Below are positions 43,837-52,413 of a stretch of 64,000 nucleotides of DNA, piece after piece. The translations under genes and the position numbers were made by a program. Source of the stretch: Chloroflexus islandicus (GTDB lineage: Bacteria > Chloroflexota > Chloroflexia > Chloroflexales > Chloroflexaceae); the NCBI RefSeq assembly GCF_001650695.1, contig NZ_LWQS01000040.1:24299-88298 (forward strand), in the 5' to 3' direction. Below the pieces are notes generated by a model that was given only the letters and a program-made list of their open reading frames with translations, ran no database searches and was not told the DNA's origin. Within the stretch, counting starts at the first letter, position 1. Each line of letters starts with the position of its first letter.

Positions 43837-46281
43837 TTAGACCACACACATCGCCCCAAACCCCTGCCCGCGATTGGCGAACGTGACCCGGCCATTATTC
43901 ACCGGGTAGGCCACGCCGTCGATCGTGACCGTTGCCGGCTGCGCGCCGTGGATCACCAGCGTGAATGTCTCGCGGGTAAAGGCGGCAAAGCCGTTGCCAT
44001 CCACGGTAGCGTGCAGTGAGATCTGCGACCCGCGCCGCTCGACCCGGAAGGTGGTGCGGTAGTACGCGCCGTGCCGGACATCGAAGGTGAGGCCATCGTC
44101 TTCGTGCAGCTCTGAGGTGTAAACACCATCGCACTGCGGCACGAAGAGGTGCAGTTCGATGTTCGGCGGGTAGTATCCCATCGTCGAGGCCGGCGCTTCC
44201 GGCCAGAGCGGGATGACCGCGCCAGCGCGGGCAAACAACGGCATACGGTCGAGCGGCGCTGCGGTAACGACGAATTGCTCGCCGGCATGCCACATGTCGC
44301 TGTGCCAATCGTACCACTCCCCCACCGGCAGGTAGAGCTGGCGCGCAGTTGCCCCCGGCGCGTAAACCGGCGCGGCCAGCAGATCGCGCCCTACGAGGAA
44401 TTGATCGTCGATATCGCGGGTGAGCCGGTCGGTCTGGTAGGCAAACACCAACGGCTGCTGCACCGGTTCGCCGGTTTCAACGGCGCGCATAAAGGCGGTG
44501 ACGAGGTAGGGCATCAGCCGGTACCGCAACACAATCGCGTCGCGGGCAATCCGCTCGATCGCCGGGCCAAACGACCAAGCGTATTGGTCGATGTGGCCGT
44601 AGGCGCTGTGGTTGCGGCAGAAGGCGGTTAGCGCCGCGCACTGCATCCAACGGGCAAAGAGTTCGGGTTGGGTGTCGCCGGCAAAACCGCCAATGTCGGC
44701 GCCGACAAACGCCTGCCCCGATAGCCCCATCCCCATCGCCATCGGCATACTCAGCCAGAGATGATCCCAGCGCGCGCAGTTGTCACCCATCCAGTTGGCG
44801 GCATAGCGCTGAATACCGGCGAAGCCGGCCCGCGACAACACAAAGGTGCGCTGGTTGGGGAAGGCTTCCGCCAAACCTTCAACCGTCGCCATCGCCATCA
44901 ACAGCGCGTACTGGTTGTGATAGCGCTCGTGCGGCTCGCGCCCGCCGTTGAAGCGCATCGCGTAGGGCGGAATATCGCCGGTGGCCGGTTCGTTCATATC
45001 GTTCCAGATGCCGGCAATGCCCAAGCGCGCATGCGCGGCGTTGAGCTTGCCCCACCATGCCCGCGTCTCCGGCTTGACGAAATCGGGGAAGGCGGTGCGG
45101 CCCGGCCACACTTGGCCGATGTAGAGATCACCGCTGGCCGTGCGGCAAAAGAGATCGTTGGCCCGCCCCGCTTCGTAGAGCGCAAACTGCGGATCGACCT
45201 TCACCCCCGGATCGACAATCGTGATTAGGCGCAACCCTTGCTCACCTAACTGCGCCGCCAGCGCCGCCGGATCAGGAAACAGCGAGCGATTCCACGTAAA
45301 GACGCGATAACCATCCATGTGCTCGATATCGAGCCAGAGGGTATCGCAGGGAATGCCGCGCTCGCGATGGCGCGCTGCCAAGGCAAGCACCTCCGTTTGG
45401 CTGTAGCGATGCCAGCGGCACTGGTGATAACCCAAGGCCCAGATCGGCGGCGGCGCCAGTCGCCCGGTCAACCACGTGAACCCTTCCAGTATCTCGGCCA
45501 TCTGCGGCCCGGCGAAGACATATTCGGTATACTGGCCGCCCAACGCGCAGATGCCGTAAGTTTCGGCGGGGGAAAAATCAACGTGCAGGCGATAGCTGTT
45601 GTCGAGGAAGAAGCCAGCCGCGTTGCCCTGCTCGTCGAGATGGTAGAAGAAGGGGATCGAGACATAATACGGATCGAACTCGGTGCTGGTATTTTTGGTA
45701 CGCGGATCAGCCGGATCGCGCCCGGCAGCGAATTCGGCCTCGCCTTGCGGACTGAGCACGTCGTTATTCCACAGAATAAAATCGCGCCCCTTGCGGTTCA
45801 GCCGGCCCGTCTTCTCACCCAACCCCAAAAAGGCATCTTCGCGCGCGCAGACGCGGTGAAACGCAAAGGCATCGTTCAGCGTCGCATACGCCCACGGCGC
45901 CCCATCATGACCGAGCGCAGTATCGAACACCAGACTGCCATCGCGGCGGCGAACCGTCAGCGTAAACGGATCGCGCCCAATCATCACTTCAAGGCGCGCA
46001 TTGCGGAGCACAACGGCGGCATCGGTTTCCGTCACCGTAAAGGACGGCGACGGCGCCGCGTTCAGATCAGCGCAGACCGCGTAGGTCGGGTGTTCATCAA
46101 ACCCGCCGCCGCGACTGATCTTAAACCGCACAATATCGTCACGGATAAACTCAACCCGCAACCACTCGTGGTCGAGCGCCGCGAGCACGCCGCGCTCAAT
46201 CGGCTGCACCGCGCCAAGGCGCGACAGCGGCGTAAAATAGCGGGTGTCAGTCAACCCCACCCGCGCCGGGGCTTGCGTCAT
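43837..46281 (-). CDS. GH31 family alpha-glucosidase
   Basis: The 814-residue enzyme has an N-terminal beta-sandwich and a (beta/alpha)8 catalytic domain with CRWHRYSQTEVLALAARHRERGIP, the nucleophile Asp in GIWNDMNEPATGD and GQAFVGADIGGFAGD, then HNHSAYGHID-like RNHSAYGHIDQYAW. The pattern is GH31 alpha-glucosidase or related exo-alpha-glycosidase acting on starch-like or sucrose-type alpha-glucosides. There is no signal peptide, so it is probably cytoplasmic. The ATG at 46281 with GAGGAG upstream is chosen over an ATG at 46362, which would precede the -10. It is monocistronic and divergent from HEPT/MNT. Confidence 0.92.
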   Translation of the reverse strand: MTQAPARVGLTDTRYFTPLSRLGAVQPIERGVLAALDHEWLRVEFIRDDIVRFKISRGGGFDEHPTYAVCADLNAAPSPSFTVTETDAAVVLRNARLEVMIGRDPFTLTVRRRDGSLVFDTALGHDGAPWAYATLNDAFAFHRVCAREDAFLGLGEKTGRLNRKGRDFILWNNDVLSPQGEAEFAAGRDPADPRTKNTSTEFDPYYVSIPFFYHLDEQGNAAGFFLDNSYRLHVDFSPAETYGICALGGQYTEYVFAGPQMAEILEGFTWLTGRLAPPPIWALGYHQCRWHRYSQTEVLALAARHRERGIPCDTLWLDIEHMDGYRVFTWNRSLFPDPAALAAQLGEQGLRLITIVDPGVKVDPQFALYEAGRANDLFCRTASGDLYIGQVWPGRTAFPDFVKPETRAWWGKLNAAHARLGIAGIWNDMNEPATGDIPPYAMRFNGGREPHERYHNQYALLMAMATVEGLAEAFPNQRTFVLSRAGFAGIQRYAANWMGDNCARWDHLWLSMPMAMGMGLSGQAFVGADIGGFAGDTQPELFARWMQCAALTAFCRNHSAYGHIDQYAWSFGPAIERIARDAIVLRYRLMPYLVTAFMRAVETGEPVQQPLVFAYQTDRLTRDIDDQFLVGRDLLAAPVYAPGATARQLYLPVGEWYDWHSDMWHAGEQFVVTAAPLDRMPLFARAGAVIPLWPEAPASTMGYYPPNIELHLFVPQCDGVYTSELHEDDGLTFDVRHGAYYRTTFRVERRGSQISLHATVDGNGFAAFTRETFTLVIHGAQPATVTIDGVAYPVNNGRVTFANRGQGFGAMCVV

Positions 46282-46322
46282 GGCAGACTCCTCACAGGTC
46301 ACAACAACGGCATCAACATCTG

Positions 46323-46331
46323 ATTGTAGCA
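46323..46331 (-). promoter_or_regulatory. Extended -10 for the GH31 gene
   Basis: On the minus strand TGC precedes TACAAT (complement at 46323-46331), 42 bases upstream of the GH31 ATG. No strong -35. Confidence 0.45.
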
Positions 46332-46342
46332 TAGCGGCGCAA

Positions 46343-46385
46343 GGCAAGTGTTGGGCACGCACTTGCCCTGCGCGGGGAGTATAAT
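46343..46385 (+). promoter_or_regulatory. HEPT/MNT promoter region with an inverted repeat
   Basis: GGCAAGTG (46343-46350) and CACTTGCC (46360-46367) form a nine-base-spaced inverted repeat just ahead of TATAAT (46380-46385). It lies where a -35 would be and could be an operator for autoregulation by the toxin-antitoxin complex. Confidence 0.45.
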
Positions 46386-46485
46386 ACTGGCAAGCAGTGC
46401 TGTGATTCCGCTACTGACACCGGCCAGCCGTCATAGGCACAATGACCGAGATCGACATACTGGCCTACCCAACCGAAGGCTTGCT

Positions 46486-46926
46486 ATGGCCATCAACACC
46501 GAACATCTTGACAACACATTACGCGCTCTCGAATCGGCGCTGGCTCACTACCAGCAGGCAGTAACTGAAGAAGACGCGGTTGAGCAAGAGATCTTCCGGC
46601 TCGCCATCATTAAAGGCTTCGAGCTAGCGCAAGAGGTCTCGTTCAAGCTGATCAGGCGGCGACTGCGCGAATTCGGCCATAGCAGCCGCAAACTCGAAGC
46701 GACGCCGGTGAAAGAACTGTTGCGCTTTGCCGCCCAACACAGTCTGCTCTCAATCGCTGAAGTCGAGCGGTGGTTCGTCTATCGCGCCAACCGCAACAAC
46801 ACTGCTCACAACTACGGCGAAGACTTTGTCCAAGCAACACTTGCGATCTTGCCGGATTTCATTCGTGATGCGCGCGTGCTAGCCGAAAGGCTACGCACCG
46901 GTGCGGTGCTCGAAGAGGGAGAATGA
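46486..46926 (+). CDS. HEPT-domain toxin, type VII toxin-antitoxin
   Basis: The 146-residue all-helical protein (HI0074/nucleotidyltransferase-substrate-binding-like) has the HEPT motif RX4HXY at Arg103-His108-Tyr110 (RNNTAHNY). Characterised HepT toxins of this class are RNases whose Tyr is AMPylated by the partner nucleotidyltransferase. The EIFRLAIIKGFELAQE helix fits the HI0074 branch. The ATG at 46486 is preferred over 46348, which precedes the promoter. It overlaps the MNT start by ATGA, with the toxin gene first. A conserved motif and a neighbour with the right motif make the assignment firm, though activity is untested. Confidence 0.85.
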   Translation: MAINTEHLDNTLRALESALAHYQQAVTEEDAVEQEIFRLAIIKGFELAQEVSFKLIRRRLREFGHSSRKLEATPVKELLRFAAQHSLLSIAEVERWFVYRANRNNTAHNYGEDFVQATLAILPDFIRDARVLAERLRTGAVLEEGE

Positions 46927-47279
46927 TGCTGGCGGAATACCATCTTGACTTGCCGGAGCGTTACCTGACTGAAGTACGCTCCATCCTCCAACGCCACGTA
47001 CCCGATTACGAGGTATGGGCGTATGGCAGCCGGGTGACTGGCGGCGCGTATGCGGCCAGCGATCTCGATCTCGTGGTGCGTAACCCCCCCAACCTCTTGC
47101 AACCCTGCGAGCGAATCTTTGATCTGATCGAGGCGTTTATCGATAGCGATTTGCCCATCCGGGTGGATGTGATGGATTGGGCGCGCATTCCGGACTCATT
47201 CCGGCGCGAAATCGAGCGCGCATACGTCGTCGTGCAGGAGAGTTCGCAAATCAGTCTTAAGGCGGATACCCAACTGTAA
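46923..47279 (+). CDS. MNT nucleotidyltransferase antitoxin, type VII toxin-antitoxin
   Basis: The 118-residue minimal nucleotidyltransferase carries the exact GSX10DXD active-site motif (Gly35-Ser36, Asp47, Asp49: YGSRVTGGAYAASDLDLVV) and RVDVMDWARI with the third Asp near residue 83. In known pairs the MNT protein transfers AMP to the Tyr of the HEPT toxin RX4HXY motif and so silences it. Coupling to the HEPT gene by ATGA and equal direction support that role. The C-terminal helices are complete. Confidence 0.87.
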   Translation: MMLAEYHLDLPERYLTEVRSILQRHVPDYEVWAYGSRVTGGAYAASDLDLVVRNPPNLLQPCERIFDLIEAFIDSDLPIRVDVMDWARIPDSFRREIERAYVVVQESSQISLKADTQL

Positions 47280-47301
47280 CCTTGCTTGCTATACTTTTCA
47301 C

Positions 47302-47443
47302 AGGTCGAGCGATGGAGCAACAGACGTCGCTCGACATGTATCCTCCCAATCCTCACTGTTGCTCCCCATAATCCCCCTACGGCCACCAGCAAGTGGCCGT
47401 TGCCACATGTGTGACGGGTCGCGGCGGCAAGGCCCCGCGACCC
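47302..47443 (+). ncRNA. Candidate structured RNA with an H-type pseudoknot
   Basis: In the gap after the MNT gene, TGC-TATACT (47287-47295) predicts transcription from about 47302. The first transcribed bases form stem A (47304-47312 with 47327-47335, nine perfect pairs). Ten bases inside its loop, 47314-47323, pair perfectly with 47356-47365 (stem B), making an H-type pseudoknot. A third hairpin (47379-47386 with 47393-47400, eight pairs) and a fourth (47416-47424 with 47435-47443, nine GC-rich pairs) follow. No ribosome site or ORF is convincing. I do not recognise a family; the 3' end is uncertain because no T-tract follows. Confidence 0.5.
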
Positions 47444-47595
47444 TTACCGCATTTCTGGGGTTCCTATCGCGATGGCCCGGCGCTCTGACAACGATCCTGC
47501 GCCGGCAAAAGTTATCGATTGGTTTATGGAGTATATATAGTAACATCGACGCTGTACCCAGCGCAGTCGCAAATTGCGCTATACTAGAGACAGAG

Positions 47596-48069
47596 ATGTC
47601 CAACAGGTATGAGGAGTCGGGCGTGTTAACCTCGGATGAGCTGACGCCAACCAGTAACGGCTGCACCCAACGCGAGCTAGAACACTTGCGCCGCGAATTA
47701 GCCGAGGCGCAAGCGTTGATCCGTTCGCTACGCCGCCAACTGGAGAAGACCATGGCCGCCGCGCAAGAAGCGCAGCGCGCCCATGCCAAAATGGTCGAAA
47801 CGCTCACCGAAACGATGCGCGAAAATACCCTCCTCTGCCACGAGCGCGATATGTGGCGCGCCCGCGCCCAACGGCTCGAAGCCTCGCTCCACGAAGAACC
47901 GCGCCCCGGCGCGACGATTGATATTAGTTCGTTGGCCGGCCACATTAGCGAAGACGAAGCAAATGCCATCCGCAAAGCGATGGCCCGGCTCCATCACCCC
48001 GATGTCGGCGGCGACCCGGAACGGATGAAGGCGTGGAACGCCGCACTCGACCGTCTCTTCCGCCAGTAG
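47596..48069 (+). CDS. Coiled-coil protein with C-terminal J-domain-like motif
   Basis: The 157-residue protein has a short disordered N-terminus, a long coiled coil (about 24-98, repeating REL, LRR and AQ heptads) and a C-terminal segment AIRKAMARLHHPDVGGDPERMKAWNAALDRLF. The HPD triplet and the flanking helix spacing resemble helices II-III of a J-domain. Without a full J-domain an Hsp70 partner role is only suggested. The ATG at 47596 follows TATACT at 47580-47585, so the mRNA may be nearly leaderless. A reading from 47359 would cover the RNA candidate and is rejected. Confidence 0.65.
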   Translation: MSNRYEESGVLTSDELTPTSNGCTQRELEHLRRELAEAQALIRSLRRQLEKTMAAAQEAQRAHAKMVETLTETMRENTLLCHERDMWRARAQRLEASLHEEPRPGATIDISSLAGHISEDEANAIRKAMARLHHPDVGGDPERMKAWNAALDRLFRQ

Positions 48070-48170
48070 CGCATATACTCTTACCGCGGAGGACGCGGAG
48101 GGTTATGATCCATCCTTTGCGATCCTTCGCGCTTTTGCGATGGCCCCCTCCCAGCCTCCTCCCGCTGGGG

Positions 48171-48376
48171 GTTCAAGGGCGGACAGAACATCTGTCCGGT
48201 ACCCGGCCCTAAAGGGCCGGGCTAGGGTTACGAAGCTCGCTGCGCGGGCTGATGCCCTCACCCCCAGCCCCTCTCCCGCTAGGGGAGGGGTGATGAGGAG
48301 TGCAGCGCCGGGCGTTGAGGCATTGCATAGCGTTCAACGGGTGAACTCGATTAGGTGTTCTGTCCGTCCCGCAACC
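48171..48376. repeat. MITE-like element, best copy
   Basis: Left end GTTCAAGGGCGGACAGAAC, right end TGTTCTGTCCGTCCCGCAAC are inverted copies. GGACAGA-ACA-TCTGTCC makes a small hairpin at the left tip. The interior holds CCCGGCCCTAAAGGGCCGGG, GAAGCTCGCTGCGCGGGC, a CCC-rich hairpin and GCAGCGCCGGGCGTTGAGG. A second, left-truncated copy follows at 48377-48558. Confidence 0.8.
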
Positions 48377-49142
48377 CTAAAGGGTCGGCCTACACCGTTA
48401 CGAAGCCCGCTGCGCGGGCGGATGCCCCCACCCCTTGCCCCTCCCCCGCTGGGGGAGGGGTGAGAGGGAGTGCAGTGCCGGGCGTTAAGGCATTGCATAG
48501 CGATCAACGGGTGAACTCGATTGGGTGTTCTGTCCGTCCCTCACCCCTAAAGGGTCGGCCTACACTGTTACGAAGCCCGCTGCGCGGGCGGATGCCCTCA
48601 CCCCCTTGCCCCCTCTCCCACCTTACGGCGGGAGAGGGGGATCCGCCGGATTGGCGGCAACGACATTGTGGTAGCTAAACGCAGCAGCTCCTCTCTCCCA
48701 CTAGCGGCAGAGAGGAGCTGGAGGTGAGGGGACGCCAGCAAAGGACTGGCGGCTAGCAATGGTCTTGTTGCCTACGCACACCGTTCTCGCCCTGCGGTCA
48801 TGATGCGTACACCCTGTCATTGCGAGGGCGCGCAGCGCCCGAAGCAATCTCCCGCTTCCGCGGGACGGATGCCTGCACGGACTGAATAGGCCCCCCTCTC
48901 CCGCGCTAGTGGGAGAGGGGCTGGGGGTGAGGGTACACGAACGCATCTCAACGCCATCAACCACCTCTGTGCGGATACATTCTGTCCGCTCTTAAACCCC
49001 GCTAAGGGAGGGCGAGGATGGAGGTAAAATACCATTAATGACGCCGAGATTTATGATCCTTCCCTTGCGATCCTTCGCGGCCTTTGCGTCTTTGCGTGTA
49101 TCATCCTTTGCGTCGTTGCGGAGCCGGACAGCCGTCCGGCTC
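48377..49142. repeat. Gene-free repeat mosaic between J-like protein and photolyase
   Basis: After the truncated MITE-like copy come CCC-rich hairpins (about 48605-48640, 48690-48720, 48895-48930), a GTCATTGCGAGG half-unit (48816-48860), a degenerate right end near 48983-49000, GCAAAGACGC-type repeats in CTTTGCG orientation (49060-49110) and the GAGCCGGAC palindrome at 49121-49142 (also at 25474-25495). No credible gene. Confidence 0.7.
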
Positions 49143-49193
49143 TACGGTGCCTTTGCCTGATCTGCACCTTGATGATACTCAACCGGATCGCTT

Positions 49194-50687
49194 ATGACTG
49201 CGCTTGCTGAATCAGTCTGGATCCTTGGCGACCAACTCAGCCCGACCCATCCCGGCTTGGCCCCCAACCGTCGCGTGGTGCTGATCGAGTCGCTGGCCCG
49301 CCTCAACCAACGCCCGTACCACCGCCGCAAATTGGTGCTGATTATCAGCGCCATGCGCCACTATGCCGCCGAACTACGCGCCGCCGGCTACGAGGTCGAT
49401 CTGCGCACAGCGCCGGATTTTCTCAGCGGTCTGCGCGACCACATCACCGCCTTCGGCATCCGCCATCTGATCTGCGTTGCCGCCGCCGAATACTCCACCC
49501 GCCAATTCCAACAGCGTCTGGCTGCCGAACTCGGTATTGCTGTCACCATCTTGCCCAACACCCTCTTTCTGGTCGAACGCTACCCGCCGGCCCGCCCGCC
49601 AGCGCTGATGGAGCCGTTTTATCGGGCGATGCGCCGGCAGACCGGTTTACTGATCGAACCAGACGGTGAACCAACCGGTGGGGTGTGGAATCTCGACCAT
49701 GAAAACCGCCGGCGCTACGATGGCCGGCCAGTACCGCCGCCATTGCGCTTCCCGCCTGACGTGATCACTAGCCAGACGATCGCTGATCTTGCCGATGCCT
49801 GCCCCAACGCGATCGGCAGCGCCGATGGCTTCGACCTGCCGGTAACGCGCGCGCAAGCCTTAGCGGCGCTCGCTGACTTTATCACCCACCGCCTGCCCGA
49901 CTTCGGCCCGTTTGAAGACGCCATGAGCGCCGAGCACGAGTTGCTCTTCCATTCCCGCCTCTCGCCATTGCTCAACATCGGCTTGCTCGACCCGCTGGAA
50001 ACGGCGCAAGCTGCGGTGACCGCCTACCAACGCGGCCACGCGCCGCTCGCCTCGGTCGAAGGCTTTGTGCGCCAGATTATCGGCTGGCGCGAATACATTT
50101 ACTACCGCTATTGGGAATTGATGCCCGGCCTATTACAGGCCAATGCATGGGGGGCGGAACGGCCATTGCCGGCATGGTACTGGACAGGCCAGACCCGCAT
50201 GCGCTGTCTAAGCTGCGTCATCGAGCGCGTGCTGCGCACCGGCTACTGCCACCACATCGAACGGCTGATGGTGCTGTGCAACTTCGCGCTGCTGGCCGGC
50301 ATCCGCCCGCAAGCGGTCAACGACTGGTTTCTCGAATGTTATGTCGATGCCTACGAGTGGGTGGTCACGCCCAACGTGATCGGGATGGGGCTGAACGCCG
50401 ACGGCGGACGCACGGCGACCAAGCCGTACCTTGCCAGCGCCGCCTACATCGACAAGATGAGCGACTACTGCAAGGGGTGTTTTTACGATCGCAAAGCGCG
50501 GGTCGGGCCGCGCGCCTGCCCGTTCAACACGCTCTACTGGAATTTCCTCAGCAGCCATGAAACGCGCCTGCGCGCCAACCCGCGCCTCGGCCCGGCGGTG
50601 TTGGGCCTTAGCCGGCTCAGCGCCGCTGAACGGGAGGCCATTGTGGCGCAGGCGGCAGAGATCCTAGAACGGATAGGCGAGTTGTAG
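49194..50687 (+). CDS. Photolyase/cryptochrome of the FeS-BCP (PhrB/CryB) class
   Basis: The 497-residue protein has the N-terminal VWILGDQLSPTHPGLA Rossmann-type antenna domain and the C-terminal FAD domain with EYIYYRYWEL, WYWTGQTRMRCLSC, TGYCHHIERLMVLCNFALLAG and PNVIGMGLNADGG. Cys in MRCLSC, DYCKGCFY and ARACPFN supply the four ligands of the [4Fe-4S] cluster typical of bacterial (6-4) photolyase-like FeS-BCP enzymes. It likely repairs (6-4) photoproducts with light, or acts as a photoreceptor. The ATG is at the conserved N-terminus. It is monocistronic and fits a light-exposed phototroph. Confidence 0.9.
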   Translation: MTALAESVWILGDQLSPTHPGLAPNRRVVLIESLARLNQRPYHRRKLVLIISAMRHYAAELRAAGYEVDLRTAPDFLSGLRDHITAFGIRHLICVAAAEYSTRQFQQRLAAELGIAVTILPNTLFLVERYPPARPPALMEPFYRAMRRQTGLLIEPDGEPTGGVWNLDHENRRRYDGRPVPPPLRFPPDVITSQTIADLADACPNAIGSADGFDLPVTRAQALAALADFITHRLPDFGPFEDAMSAEHELLFHSRLSPLLNIGLLDPLETAQAAVTAYQRGHAPLASVEGFVRQIIGWREYIYYRYWELMPGLLQANAWGAERPLPAWYWTGQTRMRCLSCVIERVLRTGYCHHIERLMVLCNFALLAGIRPQAVNDWFLECYVDAYEWVVTPNVIGMGLNADGGRTATKPYLASAAYIDKMSDYCKGCFYDRKARVGPRACPFNTLYWNFLSSHETRLRANPRLGPAVLGLSRLSAAEREAIVAQAAEILERIGEL

Positions 50688-50714
50688 CCGGATGGTTCAG
50701 CGGCAACAACACGT

Positions 50715-50911
50715 ATGGAGTGCGGCAGTCAAACTGCCGCAGTCCATATTTATTTAAGCACGCCAACCCGTGCCTCGGCCCAGCGGCGACAACACGTATG
50801 GATTGCGGCAGTTAAACTGCCGCAATCCATATTTATTTAAGCACGCTAACCCGCGCCTCGACCCGACGGCGACAATCTTTAGAGTGCGGCAGGTTGAATG
50901 CCGCAGTCCAT
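50715..50911. repeat. Three tandem GTGCGGCAGT palindromes
   Basis: Stems ATGGAGTGCGGCAGT/ACTGCCGCAGTCCAT (50715-50746), ATGGATTGCGGCAGT/ACTGCCGCAATCCAT (50798-50830, with compensating A-T changes) and a weaker third (50881-50911) are spaced by about 84 bp and joined by near-identical spacers (TTTATTTAAGCACGC). They separate the convergent photolyase and rha operons and may end transcription from both sides. Confidence 0.8.
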
Positions 50912-50948
50912 AATAACCCCATTCTCTACCCGATGGCGCACCATTTAA

Positions 50949-52394
50949 CTAGGCTAACAGATTTGCTCCCTGCGGTTCGTAACGTTGTTGCGTCACCGAA
51001 GCGGCAGCGATTTGGCGCGCGGTCGCCAGATCGGGCAGATAGCCCATCGCAATCGCCTGCACCAGAATATTGCCCAAAGCGGTGCCTTCGACAGGGCCGG
51101 CCACCACCGGACGCCGGCAGGCATCGGCGGTTAATTGGCAGAGCAGCGCGTTTTGGCTGCCACCGCCAACGATCCGCACGGTAGTGATAGTCTGGCCGGT
51201 TAGATCGGCCAGCGCATCAATCACTTGCTGGTAGCGCAAGGCAAGGCTATCAAGACAGCAACGGGCAATCTCGCCAACCGTTTCCGGGGCCGGTTGGCCG
51301 GTGCGCCGGCAGTAGTCACGAATGCGGGCCGGCATATCGCCGACGGCGAGAAATTCGGGTGCGTCGGGATCGATCAGCGCGCGGCGCGGCGGCGCAGCAG
51401 CGGCTTGCGCGACAATCTCATCCCACGTTAGGCGCAATCCCTCTTCGTGCCAGCGCCGTTGGCACTCTTGCAACAGCCACAACCCGCTTACGTTCTTGAG
51501 CAAGCGGATCGTGCCGTACACGCCGCCTTCGTTCGTCACATTCAATTGGCGGGCCGCATCATTGATCAGCGGTTCAGTCCGCTCGACGCCAACCAGACTC
51601 CACGTGCCGCTGCTGATGTAGGCGCTCTGCGCATCGAGATGCGGCACAGCGGCAACCGCGCTGGCCGTGTCGTGAGTACCTACTGCCACTACCGTCACAC
51701 TTGCCGGCAACCCCAGATCGGCTTGGAGTTCGGGCCGCAGCGGGCCAAGGCGCGTGCCCGGCATCACCAGCGGCGGCAAGATGTGCGCTGGAATACCCAG
51801 CCGGGTGAGCAGATCGGTTGCCCACACCCGCTGCCGCGCATCGAGAAACATCGTCGTAGTCGCGTTGGTATATTCGGCCACCCGCTGCCCGGTCAGCCAA
51901 TAGTGAAAGAGATCGGGAATGAGCAGCATCGTCGCCGCTTGCGCGAACCGTTCCCCCTGCCGTTCAGCATACAGTTGGTAGAGCGTATTGAACGGCAACC
52001 GCTGCAACCCGGTGCGCTCGTAGAGTTCTTCCGGCGGGATAAGTTGATCGACCTGCTCGGCGACGCCCTCGTTGCGTGGATCACGGTAAGCGTAGGGATC
52101 GCCAATCAGCGCACCGTGTGCATCGAGCAGGCCATAATCAACCGCCCACGTATCAATCCCGATGCTAGCTAGCAACGAGACATGCTCGTGTTGGGCATAC
52201 TGGCGCAACCCGTGCTGCATCTCGCGCCAGAGCCGGTTGGCATCCCAAAACAGATGGCCATCGCGTTCGTCCATCCCATTCGGAAAGCGGTGGAGTTCGT
52301 CGAGCGCCATCCGGCTGCCGTCCCAGCGGCCCAAGATCACCCTCCCGCCGGAAGCGCCGATGTCAACCGCAATAAAGTGGGCTAATTCGGGCAT
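50949..52394 (-). CDS. rhaB: L-rhamnulokinase
   Basis: RhaB phosphorylates L-rhamnulose to rhamnulose-1-phosphate. The 481-residue FGGY kinase starts with the phosphate-1 motif FIAVDIGASGGRVILGRWDG, has GIDTWAVDYGLLD with the catalytic base region, GTHDTASAVAAVP and the adenosine region IVGGGSQNALLCQLTADA. The pattern is rhamnulokinase rather than xylulo- or glycerol kinase. An in-frame upstream extension to 52448 is rejected because it overlaps the preceding gene and lacks a start signal. It is the last gene of the rha operon, 19 bases after the aldolase fusion. Confidence 0.93.
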   Translation of the reverse strand: MPELAHFIAVDIGASGGRVILGRWDGSRMALDELHRFPNGMDERDGHLFWDANRLWREMQHGLRQYAQHEHVSLLASIGIDTWAVDYGLLDAHGALIGDPYAYRDPRNEGVAEQVDQLIPPEELYERTGLQRLPFNTLYQLYAERQGERFAQAATMLLIPDLFHYWLTGQRVAEYTNATTTMFLDARQRVWATDLLTRLGIPAHILPPLVMPGTRLGPLRPELQADLGLPASVTVVAVGTHDTASAVAAVPHLDAQSAYISSGTWSLVGVERTEPLINDAARQLNVTNEGGVYGTIRLLKNVSGLWLLQECQRRWHEEGLRLTWDEIVAQAAAAPPRRALIDPDAPEFLAVGDMPARIRDYCRRTGQPAPETVGEIARCCLDSLALRYQQVIDALADLTGQTITTVRIVGGGSQNALLCQLTADACRRPVVAGPVEGTALGNILVQAIAMGYLPDLATARQIAAASVTQQRYEPQGANLLA

Positions 52395-52413
52395 AGTGCT
52401 TCCTTCATTGAGC

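Noticed and set aside
45319..46323. 334-codon plus-strand frame opposite GH31
   Set aside because: It is antisense to a complete GH31 enzyme with catalytic motifs.
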